Assembly (NCBI RefSeq): GCF_014050145.1
Contig: NZ_JACFYF010000001.1
Location: 620,001-684,000 of the forward strand
Direction of reading: 5' to 3'
Length of the DNA: 64,000 bases
From: Vibrio marinisediminis
Lineage (GTDB): Bacteria > Pseudomonadota > Gammaproteobacteria > Enterobacterales > Vibrionaceae
This document shows, piece after piece, positions 1 to 8,187 of this stretch (position 1 is its first letter; the number at the start of each line of letters is the position of its first letter). A program made the position numbers and the translations under genes. The notes below the pieces were generated by a model. It saw only the letters and a program-made list of their open reading frames with translations. It had not been told where the DNA came from and did not search any database.

Positions 1-337
1 GGCGCACAAGTAGAGCAATATAGTTAATGTCAGAGATATATAGGAAACCACATGTTGAGGTTATACCTAAGCAGGCTCCAGTAATTAACAGTCGTCGCCA
101 ACCAATAATCAGACCAAACATACTAGCAGAGAGCATGAAAGCAGCACCGACTAGAGGCTGAATGCTACCTAGTAACTGTATAGTTGATATGTCAGCATTA
201 AAAACAGAAACCAGAGTAGAGGTCGAAATAGACAGGTTTGCGACATCGGCTGATAAGGTGAATTGTGCTAAGCATAGCGCTAAAAGTAGGAAGCCTTTTT
301 TGTTGTCTAAGGCGTTAACCATAGTTGCCTCACTCAT
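1..337 (-). CDS. MFS transporter, N-terminal part (runs off the left edge)
   Basis: Reading the minus strand from an ATG at 337 gives an open frame to the window edge (about 112 residues seen). It begins MSEATMVNALDNKKGFLL and continues with hydrophobic helices. A QFTLSADVANLSISTSTL stretch and the loop GLIIGWRR closely parallel QFSTMADNSGLAISTDAL and GLIIGWKR of the next gene, so the two are tandem paralogous drug:H+ antiporter-type MFS pumps. An ATG at 322 preceded by GAGG is an equally good start. It lies directly after the terminator of the upstream pump gene. Substrate is unknown, and the C-terminal two thirds are outside the window. Confidence 0.75.
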   Translation of the reverse strand, partial: MSEATMVNALDNKKGFLLLALCLAQFTLSADVANLSISTSTLVSVFNADISTIQLLGSIQPLVGAAFMLSASMFGLIIGWRRLLITGACLGITSTCGFLYISDINYIALLVR

Positions 338-370
338 TATTTATTCAAGACCATAAAGGTAAAACGAAAC

Positions 371-393
371 AAGCCTCGGCATTGCCGAGGCTT
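371..393 (-). terminator. Rho-independent terminator after MFS pump gene
   Basis: Perfect 10-bp stem AAGCCTCGGC / GCCGAGGCTT with a 3-nt loop. On the minus strand it is followed by GTTTCGTTTT. It sits just past the stop codon of the gene ending at 406, so the second pump gene at 337 probably has its own promoter or depends on readthrough. Confidence 0.75.
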
Positions 394-405
394 GAAGATA
401 TGCCG

Positions 406-2025
406 CTAGCTATTCATTAACGATCGTTGGGGCAATTTTGAACACAAGGCTAAACCACCTAGCATTAGTACAATGAGTGTAAATAATGCGTAATGGACCG
501 ACTGCAAGCGTGATTCAGCCATCACTTCGATAACAATGCGCTGTTCTTCCTTGTCGACAATCAGTTCATCCATCAAAACCACAGCCATGTCATTGGAAAC
601 GAATGGGAGTGAAGGTTGCTCTACGATGATTTGCTTTGTTTCTGCGCTTAACCCTTCGTGCTCAGCAACGTTTGACTTGATTGCTCCCGTTAGTGAGAAC
701 AGCATTACTGAACCTAGAATAGCGACACCGAATGCTTGACCAACATTTCGAGATGTTGCCTGAATACCACCTGATTGCTGAGCTTCACGCTCACTCAGTG
801 CAGAAGTCACAACGATAGATGCTTGTGAAGCAAGTAGACCAGCACCAATACCAAATATGGTAAGAGAAACATATTGCCAAACAGTGATCCCTTCAGCCGT
901 AAAGCCGAAGAACATAAGTCCTGTTCCCGCTGCTGCGATGATGAAACCTAGTTGGCAGACACGTTGGCAGCTAAGGTGAGAAAGCTTCGCTGGTGCACCA
1001 AGCGAGCCGATCATCATACCCAGTGCAAATGCACATAGAGCCATACCTGAAGCGAACGCACTCATTCCTGCCACTAACTGCATGTAAGAGACGTTGATGA
1101 AGCCCGTCGCGCCAAACAGCAGGAAGATAGTTGAACAAAGTACAAGACCAACAACAACTTGCGGGTTTTTCGAATATGAAGAAGGAAGTAATGGTGTACC
1201 ACCGTTTTGTTCAAAACGACGTTCCCATACCATTAGAGCCTTAAGGATAGCAGCGCCGAAAACTACGGTTGGAATCGCTGGAGAAATGCCGAAAATAGTA
1301 AAATCAGTCAATGGAGCAACTAGACCCCACTCCGATATTTTTAGTAGACCAGAGACGAAACAAAGTAGACCTAGACCCGCAAGCGCAATGCCGACGACAT
1401 CCAGTTTTCCTTTGAACGGTGCAGAGTCTAAGGTTGGCAGTTTCAGGCTAGCGAACATTACTGCTAGGCAGTAAAACCCAAGACCTGTAAAAGCAACTTG
1501 AAAACTTGCAATATCAAGAATAAAACCAAAGAGTAGTGGTGTTATTGCACTGGCTAAGCCTACCAAAGCTGCAATGGCAGAGAAGGCAATGGCCTGATCC
1601 TTACCTTTATAAATACCCGCAACGTTGGCGAGAACGGCCGGAATCAGCAAACATGCACCTAAACCAGAACCAACGCGAGCTCCGTAGTTAAGAACTTCCA
1701 TATTAGGAGCGAAAGCCGCAGCGAAAGAACCAATAGCCAGCATGCCAGCACCGATGACCATTTGGCGTTTCCAGCCAATGATTAGGCCGATCAAACCACC
1801 AGCGATCATGCCGGCACCAGCAATCAGTGGGTACATGGCATTTGCCATTTGAATTTGAGGCATAGTTGCGCCATGAAGGGCAATCAGTGCATCAGTCGAA
1901 ATTGCCAAGCCAGAGTTATCTGCCATGGTTGAAAACTGTGCAGCCAGTAGAACCATCAGAGGAAACCATTTGGCTATCCCTGATTTGTCTTCTGGTGTAG
2001 GTACAGAAGTAGCGGATACTGTCAT
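406..2025 (-). CDS. MFS transporter, DHA2-like 14-TM multidrug efflux pump
   Basis: Protein of 539 residues with about 14 hydrophobic segments and the loop GLIIGWKRQMV after TM2 (MFS motif A region). A hydrophilic, probably periplasmic loop of about 75 residues precedes the last TM, as in QacA/EmrB-type DHA2 pumps. Start chosen at the ATG at 2025, where AAAAGGTG sits 6 nt upstream; the frame is open 10 codons further but without a ribosome site. It lies 170 bp downstream of the ToxR/VtrC-like pair on the same strand, with no obvious hairpin between, so co-regulation is plausible. Family knowledge suggests proton-driven export of lipophilic toxic compounds; the substrate (bile salts or drugs) is inference. 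Confidence 0.85.
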   Translation of the reverse strand: MTVSATSVPTPEDKSGIAKWFPLMVLLAAQFSTMADNSGLAISTDALIALHGATMPQIQMANAMYPLIAGAGMIAGGLIGLIIGWKRQMVIGAGMLAIGSFAAAFAPNMEVLNYGARVGSGLGACLLIPAVLANVAGIYKGKDQAIAFSAIAALVGLASAITPLLFGFILDIASFQVAFTGLGFYCLAVMFASLKLPTLDSAPFKGKLDVVGIALAGLGLLCFVSGLLKISEWGLVAPLTDFTIFGISPAIPTVVFGAAILKALMVWERRFEQNGGTPLLPSSYSKNPQVVVGLVLCSTIFLLFGATGFINVSYMQLVAGMSAFASGMALCAFALGMMIGSLGAPAKLSHLSCQRVCQLGFIIAAAGTGLMFFGFTAEGITVWQYVSLTIFGIGAGLLASQASIVVTSALSEREAQQSGGIQATSRNVGQAFGVAILGSVMLFSLTGAIKSNVAEHEGLSAETKQIIVEQPSLPFVSNDMAVVLMDELIVDKEEQRIVIEVMAESRLQSVHYALFTLIVLMLGGLALCSKLPQRSLMNS

Positions 2026-2194
2026 GATGGACACCTTTTTTGTTTGGAGAGCCAAAGCTCAATAGTTTGTTGTTATTGAAACGTCAGGGTTATTTAAACC
2101 GATGCAGTCGTTTACTCTCCAACCAAAAAAAGTATCTTTGTGAGAAAAAAAATAATATTTGTAAAACGGGGGGATAAAAAAATATAAAAATGGG

Positions 2195-2674
2195 TTATCT
2201 ATTTGATTTTCTTCGTAAATAATATGATGCGCTAGTGCTGTTACTCAACTGTGCATCAAGAAATAGATTGCCATCATCGACCTGCCAAGCATTGGCGTTG
2301 ATCAGGGTTCCATTTAAAGGAATATTTATGCCTGTTTTCTTAATGAATGCTTCGAGTCCATTAACCTGTTTGTTTTCTAGGTCTAAATGAGAGTTCTCAT
2401 GTTCATGGCGCTTCACAACAAGAGTTGCATCGACAGTGAAATTATCGTTCTGATAGCTGTTGTTGAGAGAAAGTCGGATGTCATCTTTGATCAGCATTGT
2501 GGCTGAACTATTAATTTCTTTCCCTTCGACATTGAAGCTACCTTTCCCTTCCCAAAGCCCTGCGTATCGAGTTAGGGGGCTATTCATATATTGATAGCTA
2601 GCATGACCAGCCCACGCGCTAAGGCATGCAACAATAGTAAGGATAGAGAATCTTAAAATTCGATAGTTTTGCAT
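2195..2674 (-). CDS. Small membrane-anchored periplasmic protein, ToxS/VtrC-like partner
   Basis: Protein of 159 residues with one N-terminal hydrophobic segment (about residues 7-25) and a periplasmic domain rich in alternating beta-type sequence (GLWEGKGSFNV, SATMLIKDDIRLSL, FTVDATLVVKR). Its start codon lies inside the end of the regulator gene (22-nt overlap), which implies translational coupling. The arrangement of winged-helix/TM/periplasmic regulator followed by an overlapping small membrane-anchored periplasmic protein is the ToxR-ToxS, TcpP-TcpH and VtrA-VtrC layout. Size is close to VtrC. I do not recognise a firm sequence match, so the role as co-sensor or chaperone is inferred from context and size. 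It could also be an unrelated lipocalin-like envelope protein. Confidence 0.6.
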   Translation of the reverse strand: MQNYRILRFSILTIVACLSAWAGHASYQYMNSPLTRYAGLWEGKGSFNVEGKEINSSATMLIKDDIRLSLNNSYQNDNFTVDATLVVKRHEHENSHLDLENKQVNGLEAFIKKTGINIPLNGTLINANAWQVDDGNLFLDAQLSNSTSASYYLRRKSNR

Positions 2675-3342
2675 CGAAGCTCCCCTTGGTTTTCTTCGCA
2701 GATCTTATAATAGGAATCCGACTTGATAACATATTTTGTAGGGTTGCCAGCTTGCAGCGGTAGCTTTTCTAGTTCGCCTTGTTCTGGAGTAAATAAGATC
2801 CAGTGTTGGTTATATTGATGACTAAGCTGTGCATATTTGCTGGCAAATTGACCCGAGGCTCCTAGGGCGAAAGCAGCGGTGCCGAGTAAGAATACTGTCG
2901 CCAAAAAAGAGCTAGAAAAAAGCTGGTGTTGTGGTGCTATTGCTGCGACGTGTTCATCTTTTAACAATTGGGAATCGGACTCGGTTACTTGTTCATCAGT
3001 CGTCTCGTCGCTTGCGATTACCTTCGGCTTTACAGCCAACACATACCCTTGTTTAGGGATCGTTCTAATCAATATGCGTTGGTCATCCTGCAAGGAGAAA
3101 CGCAATGCTTTTACAGTTTGGTTTATCGTCGCATTGGTGGCATAGGAATCTTTCCATAGTGTTTCTTCTATTTTAGTGCGAGATAAAACATCGGGAAAAC
3201 TCAGAACTAAAGCGTGGAATAGATTGGCTTCTCTAGCGCGTAAACGCGTTGATTCCCCTTGGTATTTGATGACTCCTGATGTAGGAGAATAGTAGATATC
3301 CCCTATTTGATAAACAGGGGGCTCAAGAGAGAGTTGTGTCAT
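2653..3342 (-). CDS. ToxR/TcpP/VtrA-like membrane-bound winged-helix regulator
   Basis: 229 residues. Residues about 10-105 form an OmpR/PhoB-type winged helix (REANLFHALVLSFPDVLSRTKIEETLW, TVKALRFSLQDD, then the wing IRTIPKQGYVL). An acidic linker follows, then a single TM about 144-163 and a periplasmic tail of about 65 residues with two cysteines (215 and 224). Paired periplasmic cysteines near the C-terminus are also seen in ToxR and TcpP. There is no receiver domain, so it is a one-component, membrane-embedded transcription factor. GGAT lies just upstream of the ATG. It is divergent from the outer-membrane gene at 3704 and precedes the pump genes; these are its likely targets (inference). 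Confidence 0.8.
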   Translation of the reverse strand: MTQLSLEPPVYQIGDIYYSPTSGVIKYQGESTRLRAREANLFHALVLSFPDVLSRTKIEETLWKDSYATNATINQTVKALRFSLQDDQRILIRTIPKQGYVLAVKPKVIASDETTDEQVTESDSQLLKDEHVAAIAPQHQLFSSSFLATVFLLGTAAFALGASGQFASKYAQLSHQYNQHWILFTPEQGELEKLPLQAGNPTKYVIKSDSYYKICEENQGELRCKTIEF

Positions 3343-3703
3343 TTATCCGTTCTCGTTATCACTTTAAACTTTAACGATATCCATGTTAACTGAGAAATTT
3401 TAGCTTCGTTTGATCCGATGTAACGATTTTGCTACCTCTCACACTAAAAAGTAAAATTGAGAAATTTGACACTTCTCTGACGACATGTTGGTGGGGGGAA
3501 TATCACGTCCCAATACTTTTGAATGATTGGGTGCAATTTGGATGTATTTTCTCAGTTATTATTTTTTTTCACTTAATGTTTTTTAATTTAGTTATCTCTT
3601 TCTAAGGGCATTTTTTACTGTGTTTGAGTAGTTGATTCTTGGGATCAGGAGTAGTTGATTCTTGGAATTAATAGAACCAATAACAGTGAATAGGTTAATC
3701 GCC
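3343..3703. promoter_or_regulatory. Divergent intergenic region between regulator and OM protein gene
   Basis: About 360 bp, AT-rich. It must hold the promoters of the ToxR-like regulator (leftward) and the outer-membrane gene (rightward). It carries a 17-bp direct repeat listed separately. I cannot place -35/-10 boxes with confidence. Confidence 0.6.
3626..3665 (+). repeat. Two exact 17-bp direct repeats, 23-bp period
   Basis: GAGTAGTTGATTCTTGG occurs at 3626-3642 and again at 3649-3665, identical, with start-to-start distance 23 bp, about two helical turns. It lies 40-80 bp upstream of the ATG of the outer-membrane gene. The same-face spacing suits cooperative binding by a winged-helix protein, or the repeat may be a chance leader duplication. 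Confidence 0.8.
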
Positions 3704-4537
3704 ATGATAGAATTAAATAATGCGAAATTAAAAAATATCACACTGGGCAGTGCTCTCTTTTTTGTCTCCACTTTCAGCCTTGCGTCTGAGCAAAGTGGCA
3801 CGGATGATATTCCTGATCCAGGGGATCACACTAAGGTCTCCTCTGTTGTAAGCATGACTTATGGCAAGCAGAGTTTTAATGAGGAAGATAATGACTTTGT
3901 TCAACTTCAGGGGCAGATCTCTGGTGGAAAACAAAACGGAAACCTCTTTCTTGGGCAACTGACAGTCCAAGGCCAAGATAATGGTAAAGTGGGAAGTGAA
4001 GATTTTAATCTGTCTCAGGTGCGAGCGAGATACTTTGAAGTAACGCGTACAGAGTGGGAACACGCACCTATGTTAGGGGTTTCTCTCGATTATATTGAAA
4101 CCAGCTTTACCGATGCAGTTTCTGACCGTCTATTTGCTGTAGGTGGTCTTGTACGGGTAAATACTCCATTTGATAATTGGTTATCTTTCCCTATTCTTGC
4201 GGCAGCAATAGGCCAAAACAACAGTACCTACAGCGATCTGGGGGTGTCAGATAAGTATACCTACGGTGTTCAGTTTAACTTCTTGAATTCTATTTACCTG
4301 CATGAGAATGGAACACATATTCAAGTTAATCCACAGTTCAGCTCATTAGACATGGGCGGTGCGATCGGCACAGTGAATCAACTTCAGTTCGATACAGCGT
4401 TGCAGATGCCTTTTACAAGTAACCGTAAACACTGGGGTAAGCTAACTTATACAGAATACTTTGACGATGTGGAACGTAGCTTCGGGCATAACCGACAAGG
4501 TACTGAGCTCAAATTTACTTACAGCTACTTCTTATAA
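3704..4537 (+). CDS. Putative outer-membrane beta-barrel protein
   Basis: 277 residues from the ATG at 3704; an upstream TTG at 3662 would add 14 residues before the signal peptide and is less likely. The N-terminus (ITLGSALFFVSTFSLAS) is a Sec signal peptide. The mature part alternates amphipathic strands (VSSVVSMTYGKQSF, FVQLQGQISGG, LFLGQLTVQGQ) and ends in an aromatic residue pattern FTYSYFL typical of OM barrels. No known family recognised. Divergent from the ToxR-like regulator, which suggests it is an envelope target of that system. Predicted location: outer membrane. Confidence 0.7.
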   Translation: MIELNNAKLKNITLGSALFFVSTFSLASEQSGTDDIPDPGDHTKVSSVVSMTYGKQSFNEEDNDFVQLQGQISGGKQNGNLFLGQLTVQGQDNGKVGSEDFNLSQVRARYFEVTRTEWEHAPMLGVSLDYIETSFTDAVSDRLFAVGGLVRVNTPFDNWLSFPILAAAIGQNNSTYSDLGVSDKYTYGVQFNFLNSIYLHENGTHIQVNPQFSSLDMGGAIGTVNQLQFDTALQMPFTSNRKHWGKLTYTEYFDDVERSFGHNRQGTELKFTYSYFL

Positions 4538-4553
4538 GGCGGTTGGCGTTAAC

Positions 4554-4589
4554 TATCTTATTGGAGCGGAATTAGGCTCCAATAAGATA
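4554..4589 (+). terminator. Inverted repeat after OM protein gene
   Basis: Perfect 14-bp arms TATCTTATTGGAGC / GCTCCAATAAGATA with an 8-nt loop, 16 nt past the stop. No T-run follows, so it could be a terminator without a clear U-tract or an mRNA-stabilising stem. Confidence 0.5.
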
Positions 4590-4670
4590 CGAAGTGTTAG
4601 CTAATCCACAACTCGATGATTAACGTGTCACTATACTAAATTAGGTTTTGAACTTAATCAGAGGTGAGCG

Positions 4671-5045
4671 ATGAGTAGGCACGGCATATCTATTGGTATT
4701 GAGCGAGTTAACGAGGCCGTTTTTGTTTCGATTAAGGCTTCAGGGAAGTTAACCCATGAAGACTACCAACGTATTGTTCCCGTTATCGATTCTGCATTAG
4801 CAAAGGTTAATGAGCCGAAGATCGATGTGTTGTTTGATGCGACTGAGTTTAAAGGTTGGGAGCTTAGAGCGGCATGGGATGATCTAAAACTTGGCTTAAG
4901 CCACGGTTCTCACTTTGGTCGTATTGCTCTATATGGCTCCCATGAATGGCAGCCATGGGCAGCTATAGTAGGCAGTTGGTTTATTAGTGGCGAAATCCGT
5001 TCTTTTGGTGACTATGATCAAGCCGTTGCTTGGTTGCTAGAATAA
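4671..5045 (+). CDS. SpoIIAA-like (STAS-type) protein
   Basis: 124 residues, AGAGGTGAGCG just before the ATG. The sequence fits the SpoIIAA-like family: HEDYQRIVPVIDSALAK, then a hydrophobic strand with FDATEFKGWELRAAWDDLKLGL, then FGRIALYGSHEWQPW and the C-terminal FGDYDQAVAWLLE. Members are small cytoplasmic STAS-fold proteins, sometimes linked to membranes or stress; no enzyme activity is established. Single gene with its own promoter. Confidence 0.8.
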   Translation: MSRHGISIGIERVNEAVFVSIKASGKLTHEDYQRIVPVIDSALAKVNEPKIDVLFDATEFKGWELRAAWDDLKLGLSHGSHFGRIALYGSHEWQPWAAIVGSWFISGEIRSFGDYDQAVAWLLE

Positions 5046-5133
5046 CTCCCCTAAGACGAGATATACGTTTTCATGCAGTTACATAGGCAGAACTAACAAT
5101 ACGCGCTAGAGTTACCTCCAGCGCATTCATGCC

Positions 5134-5520
5134 TTAATCAAGATAGACGACGAGCAAATCGGCTTCTACGGCATTGGCTAGCTTGGGTATTGATGAGAAT
5201 AAGCGGCTAGTAAACTTATGGTGGTGTCCACAAACCACAAGATCGATATCCTTTTCTTTGACGATTGCTGAAAGCTTGATATGCAGATCACCAATCACCA
5301 CAATGGTGTCTGTAATTGGGTAGTCAGTTTGCTCCGCTAACGTATTGAGTTCTCCGTGTAATGCTTGTTCTTCTTTGGGCGCTAGAACTATCTTATCTAC
5401 GTCGACAAAAACAAATGACAGTTTGCAATTTTCGCTTTTAGCTAACGAGACCGCTTTATTTATCACCACTTGGCTGGTGTGAGATAAATCAACCGCCACC
5501 AATATATGCTTATAGCTCAT
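5134..5520 (-). CDS. Universal stress protein, UspA type
   Basis: 128 residues. N-terminal beta strand ILVAVDLS, central VVIGDLHIKLSAIVKEKDIDLVVCGHHH, and the end FSSIPKLANAVEADLLVVYLD, closely matching the UspA pattern. The glycine-rich ATP loop (GxxGx9GS) of ATP-binding Usps is absent (GHHHKFTSRLFSS instead), so this belongs with non-ATP-binding UspA. Cytoplasmic stress-resilience protein; single gene, convergent with the SpoIIAA-like gene. Confidence 0.88.
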   Translation of the reverse strand: MSYKHILVAVDLSHTSQVVINKAVSLAKSENCKLSFVFVDVDKIVLAPKEEQALHGELNTLAEQTDYPITDTIVVIGDLHIKLSAIVKEKDIDLVVCGHHHKFTSRLFSSIPKLANAVEADLLVVYLD

Positions 5521-5660
5521 TACGTTCTCCCATTTGCTTTTTGTGTGCTTATTTTTAAGTCTAGCATTTGATAGGGGTTAGGTCGTAAGTCTGGTAACAT
5601 CGCGGCTCTCCAGCAATCGTGTTGATAGTGCTGGGTTTACCTAAGACTAGGATCTCTATT

Positions 5661-6143
5661 TTGACCAATAATGATATTTTGCGTCGTGTACGCTATACGT
5701 TTGATTTAAAAGATAATGAAATGGTTGAGATTTTCTCTTTAGCCGAATTCAATGCAACAGAAGAACAAGTTGCAGCTTGGTTGAAGAAAGAAGAAGACGA
5801 TACATTCATCAAACTTAGCGATACCGAGTTAGCAATATTTCTAAATGGATTTATCAATCTAAAACGTGGTAAGCGTGAAGGCGAACAGCCAAAGCCTGAA
5901 GATGCGTTGAACAACAACATGGTATTTCAGAAGTTGCGTATTGCGTTGAATCTAAAAGCTGAAGAGATTTTGGAGATCCTACAACTTGTAGACTTCCGTT
6001 TAAGTAAGCATGAGTTGAGCGCATTTTTCCGTAAGCCAGACAACAAGCATTACCGCGAATGCAAAGATCAAATTCTGCGCAACTTCCTATTGGGTGTTCA
6101 ACGTCAACTACGCCCAAATGACAATGGCTCTGCAGCAGAGTAA
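5661..6143 (+). CDS. DUF1456 / YehS family protein
   Basis: 160 residues with two copies of the DUF1456 repeat: NNDILRRVRYTFDLKDNEMVEIF and NNMVFQKLRIALNLKAEEILEIL, each followed by a helix with AWLKKEEDD or AFFRKPDN. This matches E. coli YehS in length and repeats. The start is a TTG at 5661, which fits the family N-terminus and has AGGA 8 nt upstream; a GTG at 5619 would add 14 unconserved residues. Function unknown; cytoplasmic. Single gene followed by a terminator. Confidence 0.85.
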   Translation: MTNNDILRRVRYTFDLKDNEMVEIFSLAEFNATEEQVAAWLKKEEDDTFIKLSDTELAIFLNGFINLKRGKREGEQPKPEDALNNNMVFQKLRIALNLKAEEILEILQLVDFRLSKHELSAFFRKPDNKHYRECKDQILRNFLLGVQRQLRPNDNGSAAE

Positions 6144-6453
6144 TAGATAGCGAGTCCACCGATATAGCTCGAAATTAGTGGGAATCTATAGCCGAGTTGG
6201 CATCATCGCTTAAACAAACGCCCGAAGTTAATCACTTTGGGCGTTTCTGTAATTATAGGTTGCGGCGGTTGGCTGTTTACCTACTGGCCATTCCTATTGC
6301 TTTGTTAAATGTTCATAATATCGGCAGCCTAGTTAATGTTTACAATAAGTGACGATAATTCTGTTTTTAGACCGGATGTCGTTGATTTATCATAGATGGG
6401 TTAAACACGCCTTGGCGTGTTGTATTGTGAGATTGTTTTTTGAAGGGTGAGTA
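6144..6453. other. Intergenic region with terminator and lipoprotein promoter
   Basis: Just over 300 bp. A hairpin at 6216-6246 closes the yehS-like gene. The remainder, with no ORF, must contain the promoter of the lipoprotein gene at 6454 (GAAGGGTGAGT ribosome site just before the ATG). Nothing else recognised. Confidence 0.6.
6216..6246 (+). terminator. Terminator after yehS-like gene
   Basis: AAACGCCCGAAGT / ACTTTGGGCGTTT stem with one mismatch and a short loop, followed by CTGTAATTAT. Confidence 0.6.
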
Positions 6454-6879
6454 ATGAAAAAATACGTAACAGCATTGGCGCTTGTCGCTGCTCTATCAGG
6501 TTGTGAAGATGCAACGAAAGCAATCGACCAAGCACAAGAAGCGGCAAATAATGCCGTTGATACCATTCAAGAGCAAATCGAATCGGTTGATTTCAGTGAG
6601 TTAAATCTAGAACAATTCGGTGATGCGACAGAGTCAGCAAAAGATTTCGCACTTTCTGTTGAAGAAGCTCTTAATGCAGACTTCAGTAACCCAGAAGTAC
6701 TGACACAAGTAAGAGAAAATATCGCCAATACTTACGCCTGTTTGGTAGATGCAACGTCAGAATCAACGGCCGAAAAGTTGATGAACAAGGTTCTCGCTAC
6801 GATCAGCAATGAAGAAGCTCAGGGCTTGGTAGAAAAAGGCATTGAGAAAGCCAAAGCCGCCCAAGAATGTGTCATGTAA
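6454..6879 (+). CDS. Small alpha-helical lipoprotein, unknown function
   Basis: 141 residues. The signal peptide ends in the lipobox LSGC with the lipidated cysteine at residue 17; the next residues ED allow either inner- or outer-membrane retention under the +2 rule. The mature part is acidic and helical (KAIDQAQEAANNAVDTIQEQI) with two further cysteines (in YACLVD and AQECVM) that could form a disulfide. No family recognised. Monocistronic: own terminator directly after the stop. Confidence 0.75.
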   Translation: MKKYVTALALVAALSGCEDATKAIDQAQEAANNAVDTIQEQIESVDFSELNLEQFGDATESAKDFALSVEEALNADFSNPEVLTQVRENIANTYACLVDATSESTAEKLMNKVLATISNEEAQGLVEKGIEKAKAAQECVM

Positions 6880-6890
6880 TTATTTCGAGT

Positions 6891-6926
6891 AAAGCCTACT
6901 AGCTTTGGTGTTAGTAGGCTTTTTCT
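6891..6926 (+). terminator. Rho-independent terminator after lipoprotein gene
   Basis: 11-bp stem AAAGCCTACTA / TAGTAGGCTTT, 10-nt loop, followed by TTTCTTTT. Confidence 0.85.
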
Positions 6927-7054
6927 TTTGAAGTTTAATTCGTTAGCGCTATCAAGAGCTTTATCGATGTGGCTCTATTGATCCATCACTGCGAGTTCTT
7001 AACTAAGCTGTTTCTAACCGAGCCTGATAATAACCACTTAGCCTGAGGTGGATG

Positions 7055-7531
7055 ATGAAAATTATAATAGTTGATCCGAGCAACCAACATATCTATATGA
7101 ACTTGGCGCAAGCTTACGAAGCTGAGTTTTCAAAAATCATGCAAAAGAGACCGGATGAAAATGGTCTGTTCCCACTTGATACTAAGTTAGAAGGTAATGT
7201 AACGGGTTATCTGTTGTATGTGGATGGTGTACCTGCTGGCCATACTGCGATCGCTAATGAGTCCGAAGGGAATTATGAAGTGTGTGACTTCTATGTCGTG
7301 CCTTATTTTCGCAAAAACAAAGTGGGTAAGCGTTTTATTACTCAAGTATTTGAAATGCTGGGTGGTCGTTGGGAAATCAAACAAGTTGCCGGTGCTGAGC
7401 ATGCAGTGACATTTTGGCGCGATGTGCTGAGTGAATATACTTCCGGTAATTACAGCGAAGACACCTATCACGATGAGAAGTGGGGTGTCGTGACAAGGCA
7501 AACCTTCTGCCATTCTAGCCATCGGGACTAA
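7055..7531 (+). CDS. GNAT-family N-acetyltransferase
   Basis: 158 residues from the second of two tandem ATGs (GAGGTGG at a better spacing); the first would add one Met. The GNAT core is seen as GYLLYVDGVPAGHTAI (strands 2-3), YEVCDFYVVPYFRKNKVGKRFITQVFEML (motif A, acetyl-CoA pyrophosphate loop RKNKVG) and the late region VTFWRDVLSEY. Cytoplasmic. Substrate cannot be told from sequence. Single gene. Confidence 0.8.
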   Translation: MKIIIVDPSNQHIYMNLAQAYEAEFSKIMQKRPDENGLFPLDTKLEGNVTGYLLYVDGVPAGHTAIANESEGNYEVCDFYVVPYFRKNKVGKRFITQVFEMLGGRWEIKQVAGAEHAVTFWRDVLSEYTSGNYSEDTYHDEKWGVVTRQTFCHSSHRD

Positions 7532-8187
7532 CTCTGCATAAAAGCCATGAAGTAAGGTCATGAAGCAAAGCATTGGTCGTTGAAATGAACTCCCATTCAT
7601 AGGGCATTACCGTGACAACAGCCGTGCTTTGCAAGTGTGTTATTCAAGGTTACGGAATTACATGGGCGATGTTTAAGCCCGCATTCTTGTCTTTACCTCC
7701 AATCTTCCTTTGATATTTTCTCTCTATACGAACTATGTGAAAGGTCACTCCGAATTTGCTTTAAGGCTAATCAGCCTTAATCGTTGGAATAATTACGTGG
7801 AGCCCATGAGTAGTTTCGTTCGTCCTTGATGCTCCCCCCGATTAGGCGACCAATAAAAGCTCCGCTACTACTGTTTGATATTATCGGCATGATTCTCTTT
7901 GAAACTATTTCTGACAAAAATGGATGCCATGAAATATGGCTTTACGTCATCACTCTCAATTCAATTATTGTAAATTTTATTTCCACTTACTGTGTTATAT
8001 CTTTCCAATATTCGATCTTCAGAAAATAAAGTCTATATTTTTCAGTTACATACAAGTTGGCTTAAAGTTTGCTATTTAGGTATGGAAAATACCATTCATT
8101 TTTGATGGTCATCATATATAAACGAAATGATGGAACCGTCTTAAATATAGTTTACAAACTATTTTAATGAAATAAGCGAGTATATAG
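7532..8187. promoter_or_regulatory. 656-bp upstream region of ackA-pfl
   Basis: No convincing gene; a 67-codon frame at 7826-8029 has no ribosome site or protein-like composition. The right half is AT-rich and holds a sigma-54 promoter at 8057-8074, a GCCAT-N5-ATGGC dyad at 7926-7940 about 120 bp upstream of it, and a TyrR-box-like half site TGTAAA at 7979-7984. This layout fits an enhancer region for a sigma-54 activator. Confidence 0.6.
8057..8074 (+). promoter_or_regulatory. Sigma-54 (-24/-12) promoter of ackA-pfl
   Basis: TTGGCTTAAAGTTTGCTA: the -24 GG (8059-8060) and -12 GC (8071-8072) are exactly 12 bp apart and the flanking TTGGC and TTTGCT match the consensus YTGGCACGNNNNTTGCW. Predicted start near 8084, leaving a leader of about 100 nt. 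A TyrR-like sigma-54 activator is encoded 3 kb downstream. Confidence 0.75.

Noticed and set aside
162-356. 64-codon plus frame opposite the first MFS gene
   Set aside because: Antisense to a clear MFS coding frame with conserved loop motifs.
7826-8029. 67-codon plus-strand frame before ackA
   Set aside because: No ribosome site, atypical composition, and it lies within the AT-rich control region of the ackA-pfl promoter.
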